64,000 nt of DNA from Pricia antarctica. Its GTDB lineage: Bacteria > Bacteroidota > Bacteroidia > Flavobacteriales > Flavobacteriaceae. Position numbers and translations under genes: made by a program. How positions within the stretch are numbered: position 1 is the first letter of the stretch; every line of letters begins with the position of its first letter. The stretch lies in contig NZ_FNAO01000008.1 of NCBI RefSeq assembly GCF_900101815.1, positions 88,027 to 152,026 on the forward strand, given 5' to 3'. The notes beneath the pieces were generated by a model that saw only the letters and a list, made by a program, of their open reading frames with translations, did no database searches and was not told the origin of the DNA. Shown one piece after another: positions 1 to 11,600 of this stretch.

Positions 1-1420
1 GTGGACCTGTCGCTCCGTTAGCACCGTCCAATCCGTCAGCACCATCTGCTCCTGCCGGGCCTTGGGGACCTACGTTGCCTTGTGGACCTTGTGGACCTGT
101 CGCTCCGTTAGCACCGTCCAATCCTGGGGGTCCTGTGGCACCGTCTATTCCGTCGGTTCCGTCCGCTCCTGCCGGACCCTGTGGACCTTGGGGACCCGTT
201 GCTCCGTCAGCACCAGTCGCCCCGTCGGCGCCGTCTAATCCTGCGGGACCCTGGGGACCTTGGGGACCTGTTACTCCATTGGCACCGTCCGCTCCTGCCG
301 GGCCTTGGGGACCTACGTTGCCCTGTGGACCCGTTGCTCCGTCAGCGCCGTCTAATCCTGCGGAGCCCTGTGGACCCGTTGCTCCGTCGGTTCCATCCGC
401 TCCTGCGGGACCTTGAGGACCCTGTGGACCTGTTGCGCCATCTGCACCATCTGCTCCTGCGGGACCTGTTGCGCCGTCAATTCCATCCGATCCGTCCGCT
501 CCCGCCGGACCCTGTGGACCTTGGGGACCTGTCGCCCCGTCAGTACCGTCTAATCCAGCGGGACCTGTGGCACCGTCCACTCCGTCAGCACCGTCTAATC
601 CTGAGGGACCCTGTGGACCCGTTGCTCCGTCGGCACCGTCTGCTCCTGCGGGGCCTTGGGAACCTTGAGGACCCGTTGCTCCGTCAACACCATCAGCACC
701 GTCTAATCCAGCGAGGCCCTGTGGACCTGTCGCTCCGTCGGCACCGTCAGCTCCCACCGGGCCTTGTGGGCCTGTGGCACCGTCAACACCGTCTACTCCG
801 TCAGTTCCGTCCGCTCCTGCGGGACCTTGTGGACCGGTCGCGCCGTCCAAACCGTCAGCTCCCGCGGGTCCTGTGGCACCGTCCAATCCATCCGATCCGT
901 CCGCTCCCGCCGGGCCTTGGGGGCCTGCGTCGCCCTGTGGACCTATTGCCCCGTCCGCGCCGTCAGCTCCCGCGGGGCCTTGTGGGCCTTGTGGACCAGT
1001 TGCTCCGTCAGTACCGTCAGCTCCCGCCGGGCCTTGTGGGCCTGTGGCACCGTCAACACCGTCAGCTCCTGCGGGGCCAATAGGTCCTGTAAAATCCGAA
1101 GTAATAAAACTGGTACTGTTTGTATAGTTTATCGTAAAAGTTCCATCGAAATTGTCAACCGTGCTCTGAACTCCTACTCCATCCGCGCCATCAGTAGATG
1201 AAGCTTCCCAAGAATCACCGTCCCAGTAAAAAATTGCCCCGGTAATGGTGTTGACATATAAATCACCAGTATCCGCCCCAGCCGGGGTGGTAGCTCCACT
1301 AGTAGTAACTGCGGTTCCGCTCAAGACCTCGCAATTACACTGATCTTCTAACGTTACCGTAGTCTGCGCCATGGCAAGTCCGGAAACCAAAAACATTAGG
1401 ATTACAATTATATTCTTCAT
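1..1420 (-). CDS. Collagen-like Gly-X-Y repeat surface protein (3' end outside window)
   Basis: Reading the minus strand from ATG at 1420 gives an open frame to the window edge, about 473 codons with no stop. Residues 1-20 form a signal peptide (MKNIIVILMFLVSGLAMAQ, cleavage after AMA or AQ). Residues 20-109 are a non-repetitive head containing a short DLYVNTITGAIFYWDGDSW segment. From about residue 110 every third residue is glycine, in blocks such as GADGTDGATGPQGPAG, for more than 120 triplets up to the edge. This is the pattern of bacterial collagen-like proteins, which form triple-helical surface stalks. An ATG two codons upstream (1426) is an alternative start. The C-terminus, and therefore any T9SS sorting domain, is not visible. 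It lies beside a T9SS adhesin locus, so a surface location is likely. The opposite-strand open frames here are by-products of the repeat. Confidence 0.85.
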   Translation of the reverse strand, partial: MKNIIVILMFLVSGLAMAQTTVTLEDQCNCEVLSGTAVTTSGATTPAGADTGDLYVNTITGAIFYWDGDSWEASSTDGADGVGVQSTVDNFDGTFTINYTNSTSFITSDFTGPIGPAGADGVDGATGPQGPAGADGTDGATGPQGPQGPAGADGADGAIGPQGDAGPQGPAGADGSDGLDGATGPAGADGLDGATGPQGPAGADGTDGVDGVDGATGPQGPVGADGADGATGPQGLAGLDGADGVDGATGPQGSQGPAGADGADGATGPQGPSGLDGADGVDGATGPAGLDGTDGATGPQGPQGPAGADGSDGIDGATGPAGADGADGATGPQGPQGPAGADGTDGATGPQGSAGLDGADGATGPQGNVGPQGPAGADGANGVTGPQGPQGPAGLDGADGATGADGATGPQGPQGPAGADGTDGIDGATGPPGLDGANGATGPQGPQGNVGPQGPAGADGADGLDGANGATGP

Positions 1421-1426
1421 GGCCAT

Positions 1427-1858
1427 TACTTTACTTTGTACCTTATTGGTATGTATCCTTGGTATAAGACGAATTGAAAATCCGTTTATAGCAAGTGTAT
1501 TTTTCTAAATTTCTAAGCTGAATACTTTTCCGCGAGCCATGGCCTGGAAAGGCGGTTTTGGCTATGGTGAAGAGGATACGATAACATCCTAAATCTATTG
1601 GTTAAGTTACTCATGCTTTGGGTCGTGCCGAGCCGGATTGTGGGAAAACGGTTTACATACACATTATAAAATTAAGGGTACCAGGTCCACCTCAAAAATA
1701 AATGTTGTGTATCTAATAGAAAGTAGTGTAAAGAGCTAAAAAGATGAAGTCTTACTTATTTTCGTTTATCGATAAATACCCTAAAATCAACAGGTTCAAA
1801 GGATAAAGTGTACGAAAAATCGGATATTTGTAGTGGATGAACTTTGTGAAATTCAATC
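1427..1858. other. Intergenic region between two surface-protein genes
   Basis: About 430 bases with no credible coding frame. It must hold the promoter of the collagen-like gene and the 3' end of the lectin gene transcript. I see no clean TAnnTTTG box at the expected distance from 1420 and no strong hairpin with a T-run. Confidence 0.5.
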
Positions 1859-4800
1859 TCAATTCTTGTTTACCCTGTGAGTAATCCGCCGGTTGGTAAT
1901 AACGGTCTTGGGCCGTACTGTGAGCAATGCGGCATCCGATGCTATAGGGGCACAGGTAGTAGTTGAATTGAATGCAAGGGCTCGGTAACTATAACCGTTC
2001 TTACTTTGCCCAACTGTCATAGCCGTAAGGGTAGCGGTTTGGGTTCCCGAATATTCCACACCATCAGTGATATTTGTAAAACTGCCTCCGCCGTCTGTGC
2101 TCACCTGCCATTGATAAGTATCCGCATTGCTTGCGCTCACAGCGAACTGGCCATCATCGTTTACAAATACCGCTAGATCGGAAGGTTGCGTGCCAATCGA
2201 TACCTCCGGAATATTGGAGATCGTATGACTGCCCAAATCAACGGGACATTCATCATTGCCCCAACGCGCCCAAATATGGTAGGTACCGGCTGCAAGGTTG
2301 CTGTAGGTTGTTGAACCGCTATTGTCAGGTACGCTTGATTCGTAAGTCGATTGGTTATTGAGACTAAATTCAATTGCCGATCTACGGGGATGGTCCGGAA
2401 AATTCAAGGTGAATTCGCCATTGTCAAGTGCACATGTGGTCCCGATTATAGCGACGGTGGCCGTTGGTGCAGATTCTATCTTTATCCGTACCGTATCTGT
2501 ATCTTGGCATCCATTGGCATCGGTTGTAGTAACCGTATAATCCACAGTTATGTCATCACTTGGATTACCAATGGGCGTAAAATTTATACTGGCCGAAGTT
2601 TGGCCTGTATTCCAAAGATATGTGTAACCCGCCGTTCCTCCGGAGGCAGTTGCCGTTAATGATACCGAATCTCCATCACATATGGTTTGGTCGGTACCTG
2701 CATCTGCAACCACATCGGTCACCGTTAAAACCGCAGTATTCGAGGTAACATCAGAGCAACCCGATGAAAGAATGACTCTATAGCGTTTTCCACTTTCGGC
2801 AATCGATGGTCCTGTAACCGTTAAGGTGGCAGTGGTAGTTCCTGAATATATGCCCGAATTTGTCAAATCGCTCCAAACGGAGCCATCGAACGATTGCCAC
2901 TGATATGTATTGATCGCGGTCGCCGAAACGCTAAATGTAGCGTCATCGCCCAGACAGACTGTTTGATTAACGGGTTGGGAAGTAATATTGGGATTGCTCG
3001 CCATGGTAATACTGGTAACATCGGTTATGTTCAGGTTCGGATCACCTGGCATACCACCATATTCAACGACATAGCCTTGGGGTTGATAGTTTCCCGAACC
3101 TGAGCCGGTGTTCGACAAATCGTTCCAAGAGCCGTTGGGATTAACGTTCGGGTGGGTAATATGTGCATAGTCTTCATCGCCAGACTGATTGGGTTCATTA
3201 GTATTCCAGAATGCAAAATTCGGGGAACTTCCCCCTATGGCGCCGTTCCAAAAGTTAAGTCCGGCCTCGGGCCCGGTGACCCATCTCCAAACACCTTCCG
3301 TGGCGGCATCGCTACCTCCAATCCATCCCGTACCGGCCGCTTGAGATCCTGAAAAATCGGCCTCTTCCTGCGAAGTCAGCGTAGCCAAATAGCCTTGAAG
3401 GCCAAAGTAGGTGCTGGCGCTTGCGGCCGCGTTGGCATCCGTCCAAGTGATTCCCAAATCATCTACATATAAATAATAATGCCCGGTACTCGGCAGAAAA
3501 TTGGCTTCTCCCACGGTGATGGAAAACTGCCTCCACCCTGTCGGTGCCGCCGAACTACTAGAATATTCTACCGCGGCAATCGCAGCTTCGAATTCGGTAT
3601 AGGTTGCGGGGCCGGTGAGAACCAATCTGCCTTGTATCGCATCGAAAGCAGCAGTAATGCTCGGGTGCGATCCGGTCAACGTCAACAAGTCTTCACCTAC
3701 GGCATACCCCGCTGAAATTTGAATGTAGACTGCTGTGGTGCTGGTATCGTCGCCGTCGGTGATAGCTATGGTCTCGACTATCGGTACCGAAGATCCCGGA
3801 CAGTAATTTTGTGCTCCGGTAGCAGCGACGACCGGGGGCTCGTCCACATCGTCTATGGAATCCCTAAAATCAACATCCCCCGATACGGTGTTGACATCGG
3901 AATCGCTATCGGGCAAGGCAATAGATCCCCCATTTGTATTCGAAGGATTATCGATGGTTCCTCCCGGATCTGCATACCCTGTCGTGGTATCGCTGGTATT
4001 ATCCAATCCATCACCATCGGCATCCAAACCTGACAAGGTGATTCCCGCTTCCGCGGTATCGTTGGCTCCTTCGTCATCACTATCGATATCTAAATAATCG
4101 GGGACAGAATCGGTATCCGTATCAATCGGGGTCAATCCGTTTGTACCATAGGCATTGTCCAAACCGTCGTTATTGGTGTCCGCGTTGGAAGGTGCGATGT
4201 ATCCCAAAGTAGTCTGTGTCTCCACATTGTCGGGAATCCCATCTCCATCGCTATCAAGATCGAGATAGTCCGCAATGCCATCGGAGTCGGTATCTTTGCA
4301 ACCAATACCGTAACTAGCCCCATATACCCTCGCCCCTATTTGATAGGCCTCAATCCTGATATATTCCAAGGCACTGCCGGAAACTGTAAACGTATATTTG
4401 GTTATGCTACCGCTGGGGGTTCCGTTCGCCGAGGCCAAGAATCCATTGTTACCCCCTGCCCCGCTCGATCTTTGTATTTGCATATCGGAGGTTGTCGTCG
4501 AAGGGTCCGCACCAAGAAATACGTCAATTTGCGTTCCGACCGGTACCGGAGCAGGAAATTTTAAAAGCAAAAGGGAACTACCACCGGGATAAGACATTGG
4601 GTTCCGAGCATAAGAAGTACCGGGATTTCCCTGCGCATTGGTTACATTGCTAAAATACCGGATGTTGGTGCTAATCTCTATTCCGGTTGCCGGCGTGCTG
4701 CATTCTACAATATCTAAAATACCGTCGTTATCATCATCTACATCACAAACGTCACCTACGCCATCGCCGTCAATATCGGATTGATCGGAGTTAGCCATCG

Positions 4801-5365
4801 TGGGACAATTATCGGAACTATCGTCAACACCGTCACCATCGGTATCGGCAATATAAGTTGCCGAAAACCGTACATTATCAATAGAAACCTCTTCAGAGCC
4901 CGTCCAATCGGAAGATCCGTTGAAAGCTAACCCACTATTGGCCGAGATATAATTGGCAGGTAAATCGATACTTACGGAGTTGGCACCTCCGGTGATGCTG
5001 CCGATAAACTGAAAAGCTCCTGAAGTATCTCTAAGCCATAGATTGAGTGCCTCGTCACCTATGCTATTAGCATTGTAGTCGAAGGTCAGGGTAACAGTGA
5101 TAGCTCCGGAGAGATTGACCAGTCTATAGATGTATACGTCGTCTAAATTTCTGAAACGAAGGGCGTTCGAAACTACGCGTATCTTTCCGTTGGTGGGGTC
5201 GGTAGTCTCCCCGACTTCGGTCCAACCCGATGAAAAGTTATTCGAGCCATTGTTATTGGCGTAGGAAACGCTACTGAAATTATCCAAATACGTCTGTTGA
5301 CCAAATGCAAATGAGGACAGCAGAAGAAGAAGACAAAATATTTTATTTCCTGAAAAGAATTTCAT
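1859..5365 (-). CDS. Secreted C-type lectin / thrombospondin type 3 repeat / Ig-like multidomain protein
   Basis: An 1168-residue secreted protein of mosaic build. Residues 1-22 are a signal peptide ending AFGQ. A jelly-roll-like segment follows. Thrombospondin type 3 calcium-binding repeats (DxDxDG motifs, one copy with Cys) lie at about 172-218 and again at 358-503. A C-type lectin-like domain lies at about 625-770 ([32 protein letters not shown]). Ig-like or PKD modules lie at about 788-880, 883-975 and 1055-1155 (TYQWQ motifs). The C-terminus is a basic tail, [16 protein letters not shown], not the gliding-motility-associated domain of the neighbouring adhesin. The EPN-WND pattern is that of carbohydrate-binding C-type lectin folds, so glycan binding is inferred. 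Its TSP3 section resembles that of the adhesin at 8633-12061, suggesting shared origin. It has its own upstream region after a terminator, so it is probably transcribed separately from the PorP/OmpA genes. Confidence 0.85.
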   Translation of the reverse strand: MKFFSGNKIFCLLLLLSSFAFGQQTYLDNFSSVSYANNNGSNNFSSGWTEVGETTDPTNGKIRVVSNALRFRNLDDVYIYRLVNLSGAITVTLTFDYNANSIGDEALNLWLRDTSGAFQFIGSITGGANSVSIDLPANYISANSGLAFNGSSDWTGSEEVSIDNVRFSATYIADTDGDGVDDSSDNCPTMANSDQSDIDGDGVGDVCDVDDDNDGILDIVECSTPATGIEISTNIRYFSNVTNAQGNPGTSYARNPMSYPGGSSLLLLKFPAPVPVGTQIDVFLGADPSTTTSDMQIQRSSGAGGNNGFLASANGTPSGSITKYTFTVSGSALEYIRIEAYQIGARVYGASYGIGCKDTDSDGIADYLDLDSDGDGIPDNVETQTTLGYIAPSNADTNNDGLDNAYGTNGLTPIDTDTDSVPDYLDIDSDDEGANDTAEAGITLSGLDADGDGLDNTSDTTTGYADPGGTIDNPSNTNGGSIALPDSDSDVNTVSGDVDFRDSIDDVDEPPVVAATGAQNYCPGSSVPIVETIAITDGDDTSTTAVYIQISAGYAVGEDLLTLTGSHPSITAAFDAIQGRLVLTGPATYTEFEAAIAAVEYSSSSAAPTGWRQFSITVGEANFLPSTGHYYLYVDDLGITWTDANAAASASTYFGLQGYLATLTSQEEADFSGSQAAGTGWIGGSDAATEGVWRWVTGPEAGLNFWNGAIGGSSPNFAFWNTNEPNQSGDEDYAHITHPNVNPNGSWNDLSNTGSGSGNYQPQGYVVEYGGMPGDPNLNITDVTSITMASNPNITSQPVNQTVCLGDDATFSVSATAINTYQWQSFDGSVWSDLTNSGIYSGTTTATLTVTGPSIAESGKRYRVILSSGCSDVTSNTAVLTVTDVVADAGTDQTICDGDSVSLTATASGGTAGYTYLWNTGQTSASINFTPIGNPSDDITVDYTVTTTDANGCQDTDTVRIKIESAPTATVAIIGTTCALDNGEFTLNFPDHPRRSAIEFSLNNQSTYESSVPDNSGSTTYSNLAAGTYHIWARWGNDECPVDLGSHTISNIPEVSIGTQPSDLAVFVNDDGQFAVSASNADTYQWQVSTDGGGSFTNITDGVEYSGTQTATLTAMTVGQSKNGYSYRALAFNSTTTCAPIASDAALLTVRPKTVITNRRITHRVNKN

Positions 5366-5602
5366 GCACCGCAGGTAATTCGATTATGCCTTACGCTTAA
5401 CCAATTTTAGGATTTATCCATTCGAAAACCAGCACTCTTTTGTTAACTGTAGCTGACAAACAATATCAAATGTAAAGGCAAACAAACGGTATTCGAAATA
5501 ATTGTTGTGTATGTATCCTAAAGCCAAGTGAATATGCCAAATAACGGGGTTTGCTTAATAATAGAGGAGAATAAATAGGTAGAAATCGCATCGGGCGAAA
5601 CC

Positions 5603-5631
5603 AAAAAAACAGCCGAATGGGCTGTTTTTTA
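5603..5631 (-). terminator. Rho-independent terminator after the OmpA-family gene
   Basis: Inverted repeat AACAGCC/GGCTGTT with a 5-nt loop, flanked by A-run and T-run. It sits about 25 nt beyond the stop codon of the minus-strand OmpA gene and ends the adhesin-porP-ompA unit. Confidence 0.85.
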
Positions 5632-5654
5632 ATACACTGGAGGATGCGGTTGTA

Positions 5655-7592
5655 CTACTCTACGATAATAAACTCAGATCGACGGTTCATTTCATGTTGT
5701 GCGGACGAACATTCCACCCCGTTTACGCAGTCGTTGATGAGTTTGGTCTCCCCAAAACCTTCACTGCCCAACCGGTTTTTTGAAATGCCCCTTTCTATCA
5801 TATAATCGACAGTTGCCTCGGCACGTTTTTGGGAAAGCCACAGGTTATAAGAATCTTTGCCCCTACTGTCGGTATGGGCGTTGACCTTGATTTTCAGACT
5901 GGGATATTTCTCCATGGCCGCAATGACCTTTTCGACCTCTATCTCCGAATCTTTACGGATATCGTATTTGTTATAATCAAAGTAAATTGCCCTCAATTGA
6001 AGGAGTTTGGACAAATCATCGCCGAAACCGGCCGAAACCGTATTGCGCTCCAGTAAAAAATCGATGGTCTTGGGCTCTCCTTCCGATTTTGGCAAATATT
6101 CTTCAGCGGGTATAAAGCCTTCCATCCTAGCCCGTACAAAATTCCCTTGATTACAGTCCAACGATACCAGATACTTGCCTTCGGTGTCCGTAACGACCGA
6201 TGAAATCTCCTCATTGTCTTCGTCGATGACCATGACGGTGGCCCCTATCAACGGTTCTTTGGATATTTTATCCATGACCGTTCCGCTAACTGATTGCTTG
6301 CAGCCCAGCAACAAGGGTTTGGCCTCTAAAAATTCATAGATATCATCGCCGCCAAGACCCTCGGAACGGTTTGAGGCAAAATAGCCGCGTTTGGTATCTT
6401 CGTTGATTATAAAGGTAAAATCATCGAATCTACTGTTAATAGGTTCTCCTACGTTCGTTACCTCGTCATTGGAACTGCCATTTTCTAACTGAACGGCGAA
6501 AACGTCCAACCCGCCAAGCCCGGGATGACCGTCGGAAGAGAAGTATAGCACGTCACTACTACCCACAAAAGGAAAGGTTTCCCTAGCCTCTGTATTGATG
6601 CTATTGCCCAGATTTTCGGGAGTTCCAAAACTGCCGTCGTCATTAATCGAAACCTTGAAAATATCGGACTCTCCGAGTGATCCTTCCATATCGGAGACAA
6701 AATACAGGGTCTTTTCATCGGAACTCAATGCCGGATTCGCCACGGAATAGGCGTCACTATTGAAAGGGAGCTCTTCGATATTCGACCAAATTCCCTCGAC
6801 CGAAGTTGACTTAAAAATCTTGAGCCGTATCACCCCGTTTTTATCTTTGTTGGATTTCCTGTCCTCTAGATTGTTTCGCGTAAAATAAAGTGTATTACCA
6901 TCTTTGGTGGTAATTGAGGTGGACTCGTGCAATCTCGTGTTTACGCCGTCTCCTAGCTTTGTGACTGTCTTGGCCGAGGCGCTATCGGCGTTTATTTTAT
7001 ATAGATCTAAAAAGTCTTTGGAGGTCCAGGTATGTCGGTAGCGCGCAAAATTACCGGTATCGCGGTCCGAGGAGAAAATCAGTCCCTCTTTATAATAAGA
7101 AGGTGCAAATTCGGAATAGGTGGAATTGTATTCGAAAGGAGTTACGTTGAATCGCCCGGAATTTTTTTTGATTTCCTTTAGATAATCGGTATCGCTCTTG
7201 TAGGCCGATGCCCTTTCATCGTCTTTGGCAGCCTCTAGAAATCGAGCCATTACGGTCTTTGAAGTTTCATAATCTTCGAGCGTCTTTAAGGTCTGGGCAT
7301 ATCTAAAATAATATTCGGGAGGAGTATCGTCAGGATAGTTATCGACCAATCGCTTGTACGTATCGGCGGCTTCTTTGTAATCGGCATTAAAATAATAGGA
7401 GTTGCCCAACTTCTTCAACAAATCCGCAGAGGCATAACCCCTATCCAAAACCTTTTTATAGATATCGATAGCGGGACTGAAGGAGTAGGCTTCGTATTTC
7501 TCGTTGGCCTTGTTCAGGAGTTTTTCTTGGGCGAAACCCTTTACCCCCACTAAAAACGTTATTAATATAAGTATGTAAATCCTTTTTACCAT
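5655..7592 (-). CDS. OmpA-family protein with TPR, PD40 and carboxypeptidase-regulatory-like domains (PorE-like)
   Basis: A 645-residue envelope protein. It has a signal peptide (VKRIYILILITFLVGVKGFAQ), TPR helices at about 25-130, PD40/WD40-like repeats with IFSSDRD and YFVSD motifs at about 160-420, a carboxypeptidase-regulatory-like beta domain at about 430-510 (SGTVMDK, GATVMV), and a C-terminal OmpA peptidoglycan-binding domain (IYFDYNKYDIR, NAHTDSRG, NRRSEF). This order matches PorE of the type IX secretion system and its flavobacterial paralogues, which tie outer-membrane T9SS parts to the cell wall. The first ATG is at 7592; a TTG three codons upstream is less likely. It follows the PorP/SprF gene by 36 nt, so the two are probably co-transcribed, and a terminator follows. 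Whether it is the core PorE or an adhesin-specific paralogue cannot be told here. Confidence 0.88.
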   Translation of the reverse strand: MVKRIYILILITFLVGVKGFAQEKLLNKANEKYEAYSFSPAIDIYKKVLDRGYASADLLKKLGNSYYFNADYKEAADTYKRLVDNYPDDTPPEYYFRYAQTLKTLEDYETSKTVMARFLEAAKDDERASAYKSDTDYLKEIKKNSGRFNVTPFEYNSTYSEFAPSYYKEGLIFSSDRDTGNFARYRHTWTSKDFLDLYKINADSASAKTVTKLGDGVNTRLHESTSITTKDGNTLYFTRNNLEDRKSNKDKNGVIRLKIFKSTSVEGIWSNIEELPFNSDAYSVANPALSSDEKTLYFVSDMEGSLGESDIFKVSINDDGSFGTPENLGNSINTEARETFPFVGSSDVLYFSSDGHPGLGGLDVFAVQLENGSSNDEVTNVGEPINSRFDDFTFIINEDTKRGYFASNRSEGLGGDDIYEFLEAKPLLLGCKQSVSGTVMDKISKEPLIGATVMVIDEDNEEISSVVTDTEGKYLVSLDCNQGNFVRARMEGFIPAEEYLPKSEGEPKTIDFLLERNTVSAGFGDDLSKLLQLRAIYFDYNKYDIRKDSEIEVEKVIAAMEKYPSLKIKVNAHTDSRGKDSYNLWLSQKRAEATVDYMIERGISKNRLGSEGFGETKLINDCVNGVECSSAQHEMNRRSEFIIVE

Positions 7593-7628
7593 TTGCCCCA
7601 AATTATTTTAAAAAACTATGCAAGCGCC

Positions 7629-8588
7629 TTAAAAGAAACGTGGCGAGACCAGTTTTTCGAAAGACCTCAACAATTCCCATCTTAGAAAAATCTCGAAGGA
7701 TCCGTTGCTGAACTGTTTGGCCCCAAAATCAGTAGTCTCCTTATCATAGGCGAGACCCAACATGATTTGATCGGTAATCTGAAAACCGGCTAAGGCACTT
7801 AACGCCGCATCCCAACGATAAGCGGCCCCGAAAGAAAATCTTTCGGCAAATAGAAAGTTAGCCGAAAAATCTACCTGTAAGGGAGCGCCCCCGACCACTT
7901 TGGTCAATAACGCAGGTTTAAATTTTAAATTGTCGTTCAGATCAAGAACATACCCCGCTATCGCGTAAAAATTGACTCGGTCTTTGGCCAGAAAATCGAT
8001 GGCGTTCGCATCGGAGTTCGAATTATCGAAATGCTCGGTCTCCAAAAGATTGGGCGCAGAAAGGCCAACATAAAATTTATTGGTATGATAGTAAACCCCC
8101 AAACCTACATTGGGTGAAAATCGGTTTTCAATATTATCCGCAACGACTGCCTCCTCAAAACCCTCGCGTTGGCGTAGTTGTACAAAATCGAGATTCAAGA
8201 GGTTACCGCCCAACTTTAGACCGAACGACAACTTGCCCTCTAGAGAAACGTCTACTGTGTATGAAACCAAGCCATCGATGTAGGTCTCTTGAACCGTACC
8301 GTCCCCGATTTTGTCATTGACGACCGACACCCCATAGCCCACGTTACTGTTCCTAATGGGAGAGTGTAAATTAAACGTAAAGGTCTGCGGGGCTCCTTCA
8401 AGGCCCACCCATTGCGACCTGTACAGTCCCGCGATACTCAGTTGCCCCCTAGAACCAGCATAGGCAGGGTTTACGCTCATGGTATTGAACATATACTGGG
8501 TATACTGCGCATCTTGTTGGGCATTTGCCGTTTCCCAAAAAACTACGAGAAGGAACAAGGATGCTAAAAGGCTCTTTTTAAGAATCAT
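7629..8588 (-). CDS. Type IX secretion system membrane protein, PorP/SprF family
   Basis: A 319-residue outer-membrane beta-barrel protein. The signal peptide ends ETANAQQ and is followed by the family hallmark QYTQYMFNTMSVNPAYAGSRG, then LYRSQWVGLEGAPQT. The C-terminus, SFEIFLRWELLR plus a short tail, fits a barrel. PorP/SprF proteins are needed for secretion or surface attachment of T9SS substrates; SprF serves the type B adhesin SprB. Here it lies 44 nt downstream of a type B adhesin gene, as sprF lies after sprB, so it is inferred to be the partner of that adhesin. It is followed by the OmpA-family gene. Confidence 0.93.
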   Translation of the reverse strand: MILKKSLLASLFLLVVFWETANAQQDAQYTQYMFNTMSVNPAYAGSRGQLSIAGLYRSQWVGLEGAPQTFTFNLHSPIRNSNVGYGVSVVNDKIGDGTVQETYIDGLVSYTVDVSLEGKLSFGLKLGGNLLNLDFVQLRQREGFEEAVVADNIENRFSPNVGLGVYYHTNKFYVGLSAPNLLETEHFDNSNSDANAIDFLAKDRVNFYAIAGYVLDLNDNLKFKPALLTKVVGGAPLQVDFSANFLFAERFSFGAAYRWDAALSALAGFQITDQIMLGLAYDKETTDFGAKQFSNGSFEIFLRWELLRSFEKLVSPRFF

Positions 8589-8632
8589 AAATAGCTTTAT
8601 TGGTATCGTTCAAATAAGTTCTAAGTAAACGT

Positions 8633-11600
8633 TTACTTACTGATATAGATGTAACCGCTGTCTGTTATACTTTTTTCATCTACCGTATGGTACTCAAATA
8701 TATAAAAATATACGCCCGCTGGTAAATACTCTTGAGCGTTCACTGTAGTTCTTACCTTCGACCTTCCGTCAAAGACATTGTTCTGGTTATTATAATCTTC
8801 GCCCTCATATACCGCTGTACCCCATCGGTTATATATCTTAATACTGTTATTGAGGGCCAATTCAACATTTTCGATCCATAAAAATTCATTTTTACCGTCC
8901 CCATTGGGCGTTACCATTTGCATCACTACGATAGCGTTGCTTTTCAGTTCATTGGGATCGAGATAGCTGGGAATGTCATTACCATCTGCATCGTCATCAG
9001 TGGGATCAGCGTTTTCGTTGGTGTCTTCATCGGGGGTGTCGAGGTCGTCACCATCATCATCGATATCGCGATAATTCACGTCTTCGGTGCCATCGGTATC
9101 GGGCAAGTCGTTTGCGGGGTCGTCGATTTCGTCATTGACATCAAAACCGTCATTGATATCGCTGCCTTCATAGCCATCATCCAAACCGTCTCCATCGGTA
9201 TCCGTACCGGTCGGATTCTGATCGGGAATACCGTCAAAGTTAAAATCGTTGCCCTCATTGTTATCGGGCACTAGATCGTTATCGCTATCCCTATCAATAT
9301 AATCAGGATTGTCGGTGCCATCGGTATTTACTGAATCTAAACCGTCGGGATAAGCGGAGTTCAGACCGTTGTTTTCTTCATAAGTTCCATCACTATCGTC
9401 GTTCGGCGTAATATATCCATCGGTAGACTGTGATTCTACGTTGTCGGGAATACCGTCATTATCGGCGTCTATATCCAAGTGATTGGGGATGCCGTCGTTA
9501 TCGCTATCCAACGGATCGGTCAAGGGATTGTCGTCACCGTCAAGATTAGGGTCTTCGACCGTATCGAGAATACCATCATTATCATCATCTAGATCGGTGG
9601 AATCGGGTACCCTGTCACCATCGGTATCGACATTGGGATCCGTGTCATTATCCAGATAATCGGGCGTACCGTCACTATCGGTGTCATCGTTGGTCGGATT
9701 ACCGTTTTCATCGGTATCTTCGTCAGGCGTATCGATACCATCGCCGTCGTCATCGACATCGCGATAGTTGACGTCTTCGGCACCATCGGTATCGGGCAAA
9801 TCGTTTGCGGGGTCGTCTATACCGTCATTGAAGTTAAAACCATCGTCGACACTACCGTGTTCATAGCCGTCATCCAGTCCGTCAGCGTCGGTATCCGTGC
9901 CTGTAGGGGTCTGGTCGGGCACCCCGTCGAAATTAAAATCATTGCCTTCGTTGTTATCGGGCACCATATCGTTATCACTATCCAGATCGATGTAGTCGGG
10001 GGTGTCTTCCCCATCGGTATTTACGGTGGTAATACCTTCGGGATATGCGGAGTTCAGGCCATTGTTCGACACGTAAGTTGCCTCATTGTCATCGCTCGGG
10101 GCAATATATCCATCCGTAGTTTGCGCTTCTACGTTATCGGGAAGACCGTCGTTATCGGAATCCATATCCAAATGATTCGGAAAACCATCATTATCGCTAT
10201 CCAACGAATCGGTCAAGGGATTGTCGTCACCATCGAGGTTCGGGTCTTCGACTATATCGAGAATGCCATCGTTGTCATCATCGAGGTCGGTGGAATCCGG
10301 TACACCATCCCCATCGGTATCGGCACCGGTACCCGTCTCATTATCCAAATAATCGGGCGTACCGTCAGTATCGGTATCGTCGTTGGTCGGGTCACCATTG
10401 GCATCGACATCTTCATCGGGCGTATCGAAACCATCGCCGTCGTCATCGATATCGCGATAGTTGACGTCTTCGGCACCATCGGTATCGGGCAAATCGTTGG
10501 CAGGATCGTCGATTTCGTCGTTTACGTCGAAACCATCGTTGATATCGCTGCCTTCGTAGCCATCGTCCAAGCCGTCACCATCGGTATCCATACCGGTCGG
10601 GGCCTGATCGGGCACTCCGTCGAAGTCGAAATCGTTGCCTTCGTTGTTGTCGGGCACCAAGTCGTTGTCGCTGTCCCCATCTAAGTAATCAGGCGTGATG
10701 TCATCATCAGTGTTAACCGGGGTAAGTCCGGCATCTCCGGCTCCTTCGTAAACATTGTCCAATCCATCGTTGTCATCGTCCGCACCTTCAGGGGCAACAT
10801 ACCCGTCGGTGGTCTGGGCCTCTACGTTATCGGGAATACCGTCATTGTCGGCATCGATATCGACCCTGTCGGGATAACCGTCGGCATCAGTATCGGTATC
10901 CTTGCGAAAATTTATCGTTTGCGGATTCGTGAAATTGTCGGGACACGAGAATTGAATGCCCGATTGCCTGACAATGGTGATAAAATTTTCAGAAGTTTGG
11001 GTCTGAATACCAAACCGGAAAACAAAGGTCGAAATAGAGACAAATTCCACCGCGACGTTCACTTGGGGATTGACGTTCGATATGCCATCGTATTCTTTGG
11101 TGCCACCGTGCACCAATAGGCCCCCGCCCGTATTCTCGACATCGATATCTTTTGGATCATCCAAGGTATACCTTGAGGGGGTATCAAACCTATTAAATTC
11201 CTGATACTGAGTGTTTCCATCGACATCGATAAAATTGGCGATCAGATTTTCCAAGATTACGGGATCGGTCCCGCCAGAGGCTACCAAGGAAATCTTCAGG
11301 TCGACATAGGGCTCCCTAACGACATCGGACACTGTAAACTGTATCTCGGGTTTAAAAAAGGCAGGGTCGGTGGCGTTCTGGTCGAGTACTTCGATTTTGG
11401 CGTTTACGACCTCATCGACCGTTACCAGGGCATCGAGGCCATCGGCCACATTGGCTATCCGATACACCGCGCCTTCGCTCGATGCCTCCCCTGATTCCAA
11501 CACGGAACTTTCCGAAAAATTCAGGTTCGGAGCGGTCTGGCAGTCAAAATCGGTACTTGTGATGGTGGATTCATTTTGGTCTAAAATTCCATCGTTGTCG

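Noticed and set aside
1-1100. CRISPR-like array, since short units repeat
   Set aside because: The repeats are in-frame 9-base multiples coding Gly-X-Y without distinct spacers.
75-1201. Pro/Ala-rich and Arg/Leu-rich open frames on the plus strand
   Set aside because: They are the opposite-strand image of the Gly-X-Y repeat. Only the minus-strand frame has a signal peptide and a regular collagen pattern.
9857-10684. A 275-codon plus-strand frame rich in Ile, Val and Gly, resembling a membrane protein
   Set aside because: It is antisense to the Asp-rich repeats of the adhesin (GAT/GAC read backwards gives Ile/Val). No start context or family resemblance was seen.
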